Position numbers and translations under genes: made by a program
IMG/VR virus record: IMGVR_UViG_3300013093_000089
Coordinates: 1-42,736 of that record
Length of the DNA stretch: 42,736 nucleotides
DNA from: a virus
Direction: 5' to 3' (one strand)
Shown: positions 6,638 through 15,293 of the stretch, in pieces
Position numbering within the stretch: position 1 is the stretch's first letter
How the letters are laid out: each line of letters starts with the position of its first letter
The notes under the pieces: model-generated
Database searches by the model: none
What the model was told of the DNA's origin: nothing
The model's input: only the letters and a program-made list of their open reading frames with translations

Positions 6638-8376
6638 CAGGTGCATACACAGTAGCTATAAACAGTAGTGGCGACAACGTTTCCCAGTCTCCCCTACAGG
6701 GTACAAACAATAATAATACAGTAACTAATACTTCTAAATATACCAGTGCTGTGGATCCAAATAGTACTACGTCTTTGGCAAATATGCCTGCCCTTGGCAC
6801 TAATCCATTAAATGATTTTAAAAGCTATGACTGTATCTTTACCTTAGCATGCCTAACAAAGAGCCAACAAAATTCTGGAAATTTTAATACAGCATCTCTT
6901 ACAAACATATTAGCATCATCTAAAGGTGATTGGGGTAATAATGGATCAAAACGGGTACGAACAAGTTTTGGATCTTATGATTATTTTATTGATGATGTGG
7001 TGATTACTAGCATCGCTGCAATGAATGAACGCACAGGTAGTACTACAGCTACAAAGATTACATTTAGGATAACTGAACCTTATAGCATGGGACTATTCCT
7101 TATAGCTATGCAACAGGGTGCAGCAGCATCTGGCTACACGACAAATTTCCAACAAGCTCCATACATACTCGTTATTGAGTTTTACGGATATGGAGCTGAC
7201 GATAATTTTGCACCAAATAGGATAGCGAGATACCTACCGATAACGATTCTAAAAGCTCAAATGAAGGTAACTTCTGCAGGCTGCACTTACGATTGCGAAG
7301 CTATTCCTGCTAACGAGGTAGTAGTTAGAGATCAATATACAACAGTGCCTTCAGATCTAAAACTAAGTGGGTCAGATGTTAAAACTATGCTCACTGGTGG
7401 AGAGAATAACCTGCTCACTGCTATGAAGAAAAAATATCAGATAGACATTAAAGATATAGAAACTGCAATAACTGACGATATTGATATACACTTTCCTAGT
7501 AGTTTAACAGACACGTCAAACGGTGGTAATGCTATATCGCAATCAAAAATTTTTACTAACTTAGATACTAGCGGTATACCGTCGTTTCCTAGCCACGATT
7601 CTGTGTTTGACGTTAGCAAACAGATCTATAAACAGGACATAGTAAAGAGCGTTGATAAGACTAATGTCACTTTTAATTTTAGACAAAACGTAAAGATACA
7701 GGATGTTATCACAGAAGTAATATTGAGAAGTGATTATATAGTGAATCAACTCACAAATGCTGATGTTGTAAAAGATCCTAGAGGTATGATAAATTGGTTT
7801 AGGATTGAAACACAAGTAATCGATGGTCCTGAAAGTGCGCAGTTAGGTAGGCAGAGTAGGAAGGCAATATATCGTATAATACCATATCAGGTGCATATGA
7901 GTAGATTGTTACCACCAGGGGGGATCCCCCCAGGATATCCTCAGATAACTGAGACAGTTACTAGGATGTATAATTATCTATATACCGGGCAAAATACAGA
8001 AGTGTTATCTGTTGATTTAGGTTTTAACCTGGCATTCTTTACTTCTCTACCTGCGGATCTAGGAAGCCAAACGGGTCAATCAAATCCAAACCAAGGAGGA
8101 TTATCTGCAGGACAGGTTGCTCCAAAGATTACTATAGCAAATGAAACAGGTGCGATTTTAAATCAGGGAGTTGGTGGATTTATCGCAGCTAGCCAACCGC
8201 AATCACAATCTGGAACACAATATCGTGCAGCAGGTGGTGGAGGAGCTGATCTACCTGCAAATGCCCAAGTTAAAACCTATCAAACTCTTTTAGAAAATCC
8301 AGCGGATATGGTAAACATAGAAATGACGATAATGGGAGATCCCTATTTCATACCTAGCGGTGCTATGGGTAATTAG
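6634..8376 (+). CDS. Baseplate hub protein (gp27-like), ends at in-frame amber
   Basis: A 580-aa product up to TAG at 8374-8376. It resembles the large hub subunit of marine T4-like phages, equivalent to T4 gp27, which forms the ring on which gp5 sits. Support comes from TFRITEPYSMGLFLIAMQQ and PYILVIEFYGYG in the first third, PRGMINWFRIETQV and RKAIYRIIPYQVH in the middle, and MTIMGDPYFIPSGAMGN at the end. The frame stays open after the TAG for a further 94 codons that look like the proper C-terminus (8377-8661). The product written here is therefore probably truncated. The ATG overlaps the gp53 stop. Confidence 0.75.
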   Translation: MTGAYTVAINSSGDNVSQSPLQGTNNNNTVTNTSKYTSAVDPNSTTSLANMPALGTNPLNDFKSYDCIFTLACLTKSQQNSGNFNTASLTNILASSKGDWGNNGSKRVRTSFGSYDYFIDDVVITSIAAMNERTGSTTATKITFRITEPYSMGLFLIAMQQGAAASGYTTNFQQAPYILVIEFYGYGADDNFAPNRIARYLPITILKAQMKVTSAGCTYDCEAIPANEVVVRDQYTTVPSDLKLSGSDVKTMLTGGENNLLTAMKKKYQIDIKDIETAITDDIDIHFPSSLTDTSNGGNAISQSKIFTNLDTSGIPSFPSHDSVFDVSKQIYKQDIVKSVDKTNVTFNFRQNVKIQDVITEVILRSDYIVNQLTNADVVKDPRGMINWFRIETQVIDGPESAQLGRQSRKAIYRIIPYQVHMSRLLPPGGIPPGYPQITETVTRMYNYLYTGQNTEVLSVDLGFNLAFFTSLPADLGSQTGQSNPNQGGLSAGQVAPKITIANETGAILNQGVGGFIAASQPQSQSGTQYRAAGGGGADLPANAQVKTYQTLLENPADMVNIEMTIMGDPYFIPSGAMGN

Positions 8377-8661
8377 CTGTTCGCGCCCGAATCGCCTAAT
8401 CTGTTATCTAACGGCTCGATAAATTACCAGAGCGGAGAAGTGCATATAATAATAAATTTCAGGACGCCAGTAGATCTTGATCCTGTTACAGGATTATATA
8501 AGTTTGTGATACAGATAGATCAATACAGCGGATTGTATCAGGTTATCAATATTGAATCAAGGTTTAATCACAACAAGTTTACACAGGTAATCAAAGGAAT
8601 ACGTATGCGTTCGCAAGTTTCTGGATCTTCTCAAGCGAACACGGTATTTGGACAAGGATGA
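8377..8661 (+). CDS. C-terminal segment of the hub gene after the amber codon
   Basis: In frame with 6634-8376, this stretch reads on from the amber codon through SINYQSGEVHIIINFRTPVD, GLYKFVIQIDQYSGLYQVIN and NHNKFTQVIKGIRM, a beta-rich ending that fits late-control/gp27-type hub proteins. A separate start is possible only at GTG 8440, where GGAG is just 2 bases away, too close to be good. I treat it as the continuation of one gene, either read through or broken. TGA ends it 6 bases before the gp5 start. Confidence 0.7.
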   Translation: MFAPESPNLLSNGSINYQSGEVHIIINFRTPVDLDPVTGLYKFVIQIDQYSGLYQVINIESRFNHNKFTQVIKGIRMRSQVSGSSQANTVFGQG

Positions 8662-8667
8662 TTTTAG

Positions 8668-11316
8668 ATGCCTATTGATGATAAGCGATCTAGTAATAGC
8701 ATTGATGCTACTAATACTTTACTAAATTCTGGACCATACGTGGCCAAAATAGTAAACAATATTGATCCTATGAAACAGGGCTCGCTTGAAGTACAGTTAT
8801 TGAGGAGCATAGGTAACCAGTCAGTAGACAATAAATCTGCTAACCAAGAGATATTCGCCGTTAGATATCTAAGTCCATTCTACGGCGCGACAGATGTAAC
8901 GCTAAATGGCAATGACCCGAATGATTTTAATGAGACCCAAAAAAGTTATGGTTTTTGGTTCGTACCTCCTGATCCGGGGTCTTTAGTTTTAGTAATATTT
9001 GCTGAAGGAAATCCTGGACAGGGTTTTTGGATAGGTTGTGTGCAAGATGCTTATACAAACCACATGATACCAGGTATAGCTGCTAGCAAAAGCGTGCAAT
9101 CGCAAGTCAAAGATAGTGATGACAAAGAATGGAAGGACGAGACTAAAACCATATCGGACAAGTACGGTGTTGATTTCCTTCCTGTAGGAGAGATAAACAG
9201 GGTATCTATAAGAGAAGGAAAGTCAACAGCTAATCCGAGTATAGATGATAATAAGAAACCTGTACATCCTATGGCAGATGTACTTCTTAGACAGGGATTA
9301 CAAGGAGATACAGTACGAGGCACCCATACTAGTAGTGCCCGCAGGGAATCACCTAGTAATGTGTATGGTATAAGCACACCTGGTCCTTTAGACAAGAGGA
9401 ACAAAGCTAAAAAAGGTAAGGTAGGAAAATACGATAATCAGATAACGAAGTTTGTCAGCAGGCTAGGTGGACATACCTTAGTCATGGATGATGGTAATGA
9501 AAATTTCCTGAGGAAATATAAGCCCGATGAAGGCCCACCGGATTATGCAGATGTTGAAAGTGGCGATACTAGTGGATTGATAAACTACCCCAAAGATGAG
9601 AGTTTCCGTATAAGGACACGTACAGGGCATCAGATATTATTGCACAATAGCGAGGACCTCATCTATATAGGCAATGCTAACGGAACTGCTTGGATAGAAC
9701 TGACTAGCCAAGGAAAGATTGATATCTATGCCAGTGACAGTGTTAGCATACGCACGGAAGCAGACTTTAATTTCGTAGCAGACAGAGATGTAAATCTGCA
9801 TGCAGGCCGCAGCATAAATCTCTACGCTGAAACTAGGATAAATCTACAATCTTTAGATAACACTAATATCAAATCTGGAGTTTCTTTCCATGTTGAGGCA
9901 GCAGTAAACGGTACTCTCAAATTCGGAGCAGCACTCGATATGAGTGGTGCTAATTCAGCTGACATTCATGCAGATCAGGTCAGAGTAACAGGCGCACATC
10001 TGATAGATGTGCTATCTGGCGGTAATTTACATATTACAGGTCATGCGAACCTAGAAATGAAGGGCGACGCTAAAGCATTGTTATCAACTGGAGGCGACCT
10101 CCATCTACTAGCAGGCGGCGTAGGTTTCTACACGGCAGCAAGTAACAATATAAAATCTTTCGCCTCAACGTATTTTGAATCAGGTGCTGATACTAACATA
10201 AAATCAGGCGGTCCTATGATGATAGGTGCCGGAGGACAGCTAAGCCTAGGTGCCGGAGGAGTCATAGCAGCACAAGGTACGTCGATATATCTAAACGGTG
10301 GAACAGCCCCAACAACCCCCGGCGGCGCTTCTACAGCACTCCAAGCAGTAGAAGCAGTTGCGGTTACTTCGAATCTGTCATCGGTACAGGATTTAGTTCT
10401 TTATCCATTGCCTGGAATTGGATCAGTTCTGACCAAGCGAGCTCCTACTGCAGAACCTTGGCCACACCATGAAAATACAAATCCATCGGGATTTACTTCT
10501 GATCTGACAGATAGAGAACAGCCTGATATGCCTTATACCAAAGATGGTAATAAGGCCAGCATACGGTCTACTTCGGACGCCGCTCAGATTCCTCAACAAG
10601 ATGGTGGAACAGCTCCAGATCCAGGATCTGGAGTGAGCACAGGTGCAGGAAATCCACAGTCAGGAAACAGGAAGAATAAGTTTGTAGTCGACAAAGGCAA
10701 CTCTACTTCGGATCCAAATGATGCAGTAGCGCCACCTCTCAGTGATGCACAGATAGCAAAGATACCGAGCAAGTGGTTAGAAGATAAAGAATTCCTGGCT
10801 AAATGCCAAGATCTTGCTGGCAAGTACCAATGCCAACTCAAAGATATACTAGGCTGTTGCTATGCTGAATCTGGCTCATCTATGAGCCCGGCGATACAAA
10901 ACAAGTTTGGTTATACTGGGCTGATACAGATAGGTGATGATGCTTGTGTGACTATGTCTAAGTATTACGGCACGCAGATCACTACTAGCATGCTCAAGAG
11001 GATGAGCAGGGCAGAATACATGGGATGGGCAGAAAAATATTGGGATTATTGGATAAAGACCATGAGCATACCTCTGCCAATGACAGCAGGAAAATTATAT
11101 CAGATGGTCGCACGTCCGGGAGACCTAAAAAAATCAGATCCAAATACAGTCCTCGGCCCAGTTAATTCTAGCTTATGGCAAAATAATGCCCCTTGGAGAT
11201 CCGGTGGCAGTGGACCAGTAACTCCGGCTAGCATACAAGCATACGGAAACAGATCGGCTGATATAATAGAAGCTATCCTCAAGAAAGGTGGAGCACAGCC
11301 AACTCCGGTGGCATGA
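8668..11316 (+). CDS. 5: Baseplate central spike gp5 with C-terminal lysozyme-like domain
   Basis: An 882-aa spike. The first ~160 residues look like the gp5 OB-fold (VAKIVNNIDPMKQGSLEVQL, SYGFWFVPPDPGSLVLVIF, GQGFWIGCVQD). Residues ~290-550 are repetitive, with TSQGKIDIYASDSVSIRTEA and many GG- and alternating-valine turns, consistent with the triple beta-helix needle. A Pro/Gly/Asp-rich linker follows. Residues ~697-870 look like a lytic transglycosylase/goose-lysozyme type domain: CYAESG with likely catalytic Glu734, then GLIQIGDD at 752-759. In T4 the lysozyme lies between OB-fold and needle; here a different muramidase is at the C-terminus. AAGGA lies 9 bases before ATG. Confidence 0.85.
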   Translation: MPIDDKRSSNSIDATNTLLNSGPYVAKIVNNIDPMKQGSLEVQLLRSIGNQSVDNKSANQEIFAVRYLSPFYGATDVTLNGNDPNDFNETQKSYGFWFVPPDPGSLVLVIFAEGNPGQGFWIGCVQDAYTNHMIPGIAASKSVQSQVKDSDDKEWKDETKTISDKYGVDFLPVGEINRVSIREGKSTANPSIDDNKKPVHPMADVLLRQGLQGDTVRGTHTSSARRESPSNVYGISTPGPLDKRNKAKKGKVGKYDNQITKFVSRLGGHTLVMDDGNENFLRKYKPDEGPPDYADVESGDTSGLINYPKDESFRIRTRTGHQILLHNSEDLIYIGNANGTAWIELTSQGKIDIYASDSVSIRTEADFNFVADRDVNLHAGRSINLYAETRINLQSLDNTNIKSGVSFHVEAAVNGTLKFGAALDMSGANSADIHADQVRVTGAHLIDVLSGGNLHITGHANLEMKGDAKALLSTGGDLHLLAGGVGFYTAASNNIKSFASTYFESGADTNIKSGGPMMIGAGGQLSLGAGGVIAAQGTSIYLNGGTAPTTPGGASTALQAVEAVAVTSNLSSVQDLVLYPLPGIGSVLTKRAPTAEPWPHHENTNPSGFTSDLTDREQPDMPYTKDGNKASIRSTSDAAQIPQQDGGTAPDPGSGVSTGAGNPQSGNRKNKFVVDKGNSTSDPNDAVAPPLSDAQIAKIPSKWLEDKEFLAKCQDLAGKYQCQLKDILGCCYAESGSSMSPAIQNKFGYTGLIQIGDDACVTMSKYYGTQITTSMLKRMSRAEYMGWAEKYWDYWIKTMSIPLPMTAGKLYQMVARPGDLKKSDPNTVLGPVNSSLWQNNAPWRSGGSGPVTPASIQAYGNRSADIIEAILKKGGAQPTPVA

Positions 11317-11343
11317 TCTGATAAGTATGTTTAGGTAAACAAG

Positions 11344-11784
11344 ATGGCAACACAAGGTTATGACAATCTCCGCATAGGACCCAAAAGCAATACACCAGCT
11401 GTAAAGGCATTTACTAGCGGTTCGTATAAGGGATTCAGTACGGTAAATGAAAGCACAAAAAGTGTAGCTTTGTATGACCTGGAGCTTATCAAACAAGACC
11501 TGATCAACAATTTCCACATACGCAAGGGCGAGAAACTAGAAAATCCAGAATTTGGAACAATCGTGTGGGACATGTTATTTGAACCGCTAACTGCACAGGC
11601 TAGGGAACTGATAGTAAATGATGTTACTACGATCGTAAATTCCGATCCCAGGACAAAGATGATCAAAACTGTAGTGACACAAGTTGAACAGGGATTGCAG
11701 ATAGAGATGACCATGCTCTATCTACCCTACAATATACAAGAAACTATGCAGTTCACGTTTGATCAAACAAATAACTTCGTTTAA
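11344..11784 (+). CDS. 25: Baseplate wedge subunit gp25
   Basis: A 146-aa member of the gp25/GpW lysozyme-like fold family that links the wedge inner ring and nucleates sheath assembly. Residues ~41-70 read VALYDLELIKQDLINNFHIR followed by KGEKLENPEFGT, and then WDMLFEPLT, the family's conserved core including the EFG turn. A short palindrome (GTTTAGGTAAAC) lies just before the start, and the gap to gp5 is 27 bases. It is between gp5 and gp6, the usual place in marine T4-like genomes. Confidence 0.92.
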   Translation: MATQGYDNLRIGPKSNTPAVKAFTSGSYKGFSTVNESTKSVALYDLELIKQDLINNFHIRKGEKLENPEFGTIVWDMLFEPLTAQARELIVNDVTTIVNSDPRTKMIKTVVTQVEQGLQIEMTMLYLPYNIQETMQFTFDQTNNFV

Positions 11785-11796
11785 TTAAACACCCAG

Positions 11797-11813
11797 TTAT
11801 TTTCCTAAAATAA
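11797..11813 (+). other. 7-bp inverted repeat overlapping the gp6 late promoter
   Basis: TTATTTT (11797-11803) and AAAATAA (11807-11813) are perfect inverted repeats around a 3-base loop. The 3' arm overlaps the AATAAATA late promoter. A transcript coming from gp25 would form the hairpin, whereas one starting at the promoter would lack the 5' arm. No T run follows, so it is not a standard terminator. Confidence 0.4.
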
Positions 11814-11816
11814 ATA
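11809..11816 (+). promoter_or_regulatory. T4-type late promoter before gp6
   Basis: AATAAATA lies 21 bases upstream of ATG 11838, in the only gap of any size in the hub and wedge operon. It would give gp6 and the giant gene their own late transcript. Confidence 0.55.
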
Positions 11817-11837
11817 AACTAAACAGGGCAGCCATAA

Positions 11838-14800
11838 ATGTCAGTAACAACACGACAGAATAATCTATTTTTAGCAGAAGATTGGAAAACCATATACCAA
11901 ACCTTCACGAATGCGGATTTTACCAGCTACGATTTTGAGAACATACGCCGGGTGATGATCGGGTATATCAGGGAAAACTTTCCTGAAGATTTCAACGATT
12001 ACATTGAATCAAGTGAATACCTTGCACTTATAGATCTCATCGCATTCCTTGGACAAAGCCTTGCCTTCCGCATCGACCTAAACGCACGAGAAAACTTCCT
12101 AGAACTGGCAGAACGTAGAGAAAGCATACTACGTCTAGCACAGCTTCTGAGTTATAACGCCAAAAGGAATGTCTGTGCTAGTGGTTTGTTGAAGATTGAA
12201 TCTATATCAACTACTGAAGAAGTGATAGATGCTACCGGAAGGAATCTATCCAACATAGAAATTTTGTGGAACGACAATACTAACAGCAATTGGTTTGACC
12301 AATTCACAAAGGTAATGAATGCAGCATTAGTTTCTGAGCTAGAATTTGGAAATCCAAAAGCTAGTGATACAGTAAACGGAATATATTCTGAACAGTATAC
12401 ACTCAACAGCAACATACCTACAGTTCCTGTATTTCCTTTTTCCAAGACTATCGATGGTTCTTCTTATGCATTTGAAGCTGTTAGCACTGCCATTTTAAAC
12501 GGTAATATAATAGAAGATACTCCAAAACAGAAAAATAATGTATCATTGTTATACCTAGATGATCTGCAGGGATATGCTAGTAATAATACTGGTTGGTTTA
12601 TGCACTTTAGACAAGGTACCACTAACCAAAATAATTTTACCATATCTAGCCCGGTTACTAATCAAATAGTCAATATAAACGATACTAACATCAATAATGA
12701 TGACGTTTGGTTATATTCTCTAGATAGTACAGGTGCAGAAAGCACGTTATGGACGCAGGTTCCTTCGGTAGTTGGTAATAGTGTGATTTATAACAGCCTT
12801 GACAAGACACTTAGGAACATATACGGAGTACAGACACTAGCTAATGATTCTGTATCACTGGTTTTTGGTGATGGAATATTCGCTAACTTACCAAAAGGCA
12901 GTTTCCGTTGTTATTACAGGACATCAAATGCTAAGACCTACACGATAAATTCCAAAGACATGAGGAACATAGTAGTCAGCATTCCTTATATCTCTAGGAC
13001 AGGATCGTCTCAGACGCTGCGGATGGTAATGAGCTTAAATGCCTCAGTGTCAAACGCATCAGCACCTGAAACAAACGATGAGATAAAAATAAATGCTCCT
13101 GCAACCTACTATACACAAAATAGGATGATAACCGGTGAAGATTATAACCTTGCTCCTTTGAATGTAAGCCAGAGTATAGCAAAGGTAAAAAGTGTCAATC
13201 GTATATCCAGCGGGATCAGCAAGAATTTTGATCTGATAGATGCTAGCGGCAACTATAGTTCAACTAGCGCATTCTGCACCGATGGTATAATATACAGAGA
13301 AGAAGTTTTAGAACAATTTAATTTTTCTTTTAATACTAGAACCGACATATCTGAGATAATAATAAACCAAATAGAACCTGTGATAGCTTTAAACAGCACT
13401 AGAGATTTCTACTACGAAAAATACAATAACATATTGTTTACAGATCTAAATCCAACTTTTGCTATAGGTACTAGCGGGTATAATCAGACTACTGGCTACA
13501 TAGCAAATAGTTCAGATAACACACCGTTTGCTGTAGGAACATATACTGGAAGTAATCTAAAATATATCGAACCTGGTGCCCTAGTAAAGTTTACTCCGCC
13601 AGCAAACAAGTATTTTACAGCAGCGGGAAAGATCACAACGGTTCCTACAGCTACAACCACTGATCGTTTGTGGACTAAAGTAATATCAGTGGTAGGTGAC
13701 GGAACAGCAAGTGGGTCAGGCCTACTGTCAACTGGAGTTGGTCCCATCACTGTAGGATATAACATACCTGCCGGAGCAATAGTCAGCCGTGTGATACCAA
13801 AATTCATAACTTACCTATCATCAGATCTACAGTCATCGATGGTAGAGCTGATTTTCAATTATCAGACTTTTGGATTGCGTTATGATATGAACACAAGAAC
13901 TTGGCAAATAGTACAGAATCGCAATCTAAATTTCATATCGCCGTGGAGCCTAGCAAACTCTGGTGATAACAGCGGCCAGAAATTAGACAGCAGCTGGCTT
14001 ATAGCTTTTGAAACAGACGGAAGCACATATACAGTCAGTTATGGGGGTTTAGAATATTATTTTGAATCTGTAGCAGAAAATAGGTTCTATTTTGATGGTA
14101 CACGCAAGATATACGATTCTACTACTAGCAGTATACAGAAAGACAACATATCTGTATTGAAATTTAACACATTACCTGGAACTGCGACAGGATTTGGTGT
14201 TGATTATAAATGGAAGATAATAGATACTGTACTAGGACAAGACGGTTATGCTAGCACAAAGACGGTAAAGATAACATTTAATGATTCTAACGACGACGAT
14301 ATAGCCGATAATCCAGATGCATTTAATATAATATCGATTGATCCATCTAATCCCTCTAATTTAGATCGTTATATATTCTTTGAAAAGTATATAACAGATA
14401 GTTACACTGATGATTTTAGGTATGTTTCTAATGATAACAACATGTTCTTGATATATGATTCGGAACAGAGTATCATTAGTCTATCATCATTTACTGATGG
14501 ACAACTGTTCTATTTTTATGTTCCAAACATAGTAAAAGTCTATAACGCTGCTTCGAGCACACTTACTATCACAAATGATTATTATGCCGCAGTTGGCAGG
14601 AGTGATCTCTATTTCCATTACCTGCATAACGCAGATTCAACTATCAGGATAGATCCTAGTGCTAGCAATATAATAGACATTTATATACTGACAAATGCTT
14701 ATGATACAGCTTACCGCCAGTATTTGAATGGTGATATAGACACAGAACCACTACCACTCAGCAGCACTTCTCTCATGCTTACATATGGGTCTGCGTTAGA

Positions 14801-15275
14801 TAACATAAAAAGCATAAGCGATGATGTCATATATCATCCTGTTAGGTACAAGGTATTGTTCGGTAGCAAAGCTGATGTTAGGTTGCAGGCATCTTTTAAG
14901 GTAATAAAGAATACTGAACAGGTGATAACAGACAACGAAGTAAAAACGAGGATAGTTCAGGCTATAAACGAATTTTTCTCTATAGAAAATTTTAATTTCG
15001 GAGATACGTTTTATTTCTCAGAGCTATCTGCATATGTGATGTCAAAACTATCACCATATATAACCACCTTCTTGATAGTTCCATCTAGCTCTAACCAAGT
15101 ATTTGGTAGCCTTCAACAGATAACATCGTCACCTAACGAGATATTTGTAAGTGGGGCTACTACTGCTGACATACAGATAATACAGGCTGTTACAGCTGCG
15201 CAAATAAATGCACAAGGAAATATAGTGACAAGTTCGGTACAAGACATAATTTCAAGTAATATACAGAGTTCGTAA
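11838..15275 (+). CDS. 6: Baseplate wedge subunit gp6, enlarged
   Basis: A 1145-aa protein of the gp6 / baseplate J family, which forms the inner ring of the baseplate. The N-terminal 120 residues carry the conserved block WKTIYQTFTNADFTSYDFEN, YIESSEYLALIDLIAFLGQS and RENFLELAERRESILRLAQLL. Near residues 1030-1100, KTRIVQAINEFFSIENFNFG and FYFSELSAYVMSKLSPYI match the family C-terminus. It is much longer than T4 gp6 (660 aa). The extra length is in the middle, with TSGYNQTTGYIANSSDN and several beta-rich, Asn/Ser/Thr-rich segments that may be surface-exposed insertions. It is followed after 18 bases by the giant gene. Confidence 0.9.
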   Translation: MSVTTRQNNLFLAEDWKTIYQTFTNADFTSYDFENIRRVMIGYIRENFPEDFNDYIESSEYLALIDLIAFLGQSLAFRIDLNARENFLELAERRESILRLAQLLSYNAKRNVCASGLLKIESISTTEEVIDATGRNLSNIEILWNDNTNSNWFDQFTKVMNAALVSELEFGNPKASDTVNGIYSEQYTLNSNIPTVPVFPFSKTIDGSSYAFEAVSTAILNGNIIEDTPKQKNNVSLLYLDDLQGYASNNTGWFMHFRQGTTNQNNFTISSPVTNQIVNINDTNINNDDVWLYSLDSTGAESTLWTQVPSVVGNSVIYNSLDKTLRNIYGVQTLANDSVSLVFGDGIFANLPKGSFRCYYRTSNAKTYTINSKDMRNIVVSIPYISRTGSSQTLRMVMSLNASVSNASAPETNDEIKINAPATYYTQNRMITGEDYNLAPLNVSQSIAKVKSVNRISSGISKNFDLIDASGNYSSTSAFCTDGIIYREEVLEQFNFSFNTRTDISEIIINQIEPVIALNSTRDFYYEKYNNILFTDLNPTFAIGTSGYNQTTGYIANSSDNTPFAVGTYTGSNLKYIEPGALVKFTPPANKYFTAAGKITTVPTATTTDRLWTKVISVVGDGTASGSGLLSTGVGPITVGYNIPAGAIVSRVIPKFITYLSSDLQSSMVELIFNYQTFGLRYDMNTRTWQIVQNRNLNFISPWSLANSGDNSGQKLDSSWLIAFETDGSTYTVSYGGLEYYFESVAENRFYFDGTRKIYDSTTSSIQKDNISVLKFNTLPGTATGFGVDYKWKIIDTVLGQDGYASTKTVKITFNDSNDDDIADNPDAFNIISIDPSNPSNLDRYIFFEKYITDSYTDDFRYVSNDNNMFLIYDSEQSIISLSSFTDGQLFYFYVPNIVKVYNAASSTLTITNDYYAAVGRSDLYFHYLHNADSTIRIDPSASNIIDIYILTNAYDTAYRQYLNGDIDTEPLPLSSTSLMLTYGSALDNIKSISDDVIYHPVRYKVLFGSKADVRLQASFKVIKNTEQVITDNEVKTRIVQAINEFFSIENFNFGDTFYFSELSAYVMSKLSPYITTFLIVPSSSNQVFGSLQQITSSPNEIFVSGATTADIQIIQAVTAAQINAQGNIVTSSVQDIISSNIQSS

Positions 15276-15293
15276 CACGAGATGGATAGGTAA

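Noticed and set aside
8374-8376. Genome-wide recoding of TAG to an amino acid
   Set aside because: The 4566-codon ORF and the other genes contain no in-frame TAG. Only this site and one normal stop (40592-40594) are TAG, so general recoding is not supported.
8440-8661. Separate small gene starting at GTG 8440
   Set aside because: The ribosome binding site is only 2 bases from the GTG, and the frame and sequence continue directly from the hub gene.
11797-11813. Rho-independent terminator before gp6
   Set aside because: The hairpin is AT-only in its arms, and no T run follows on the plus strand.
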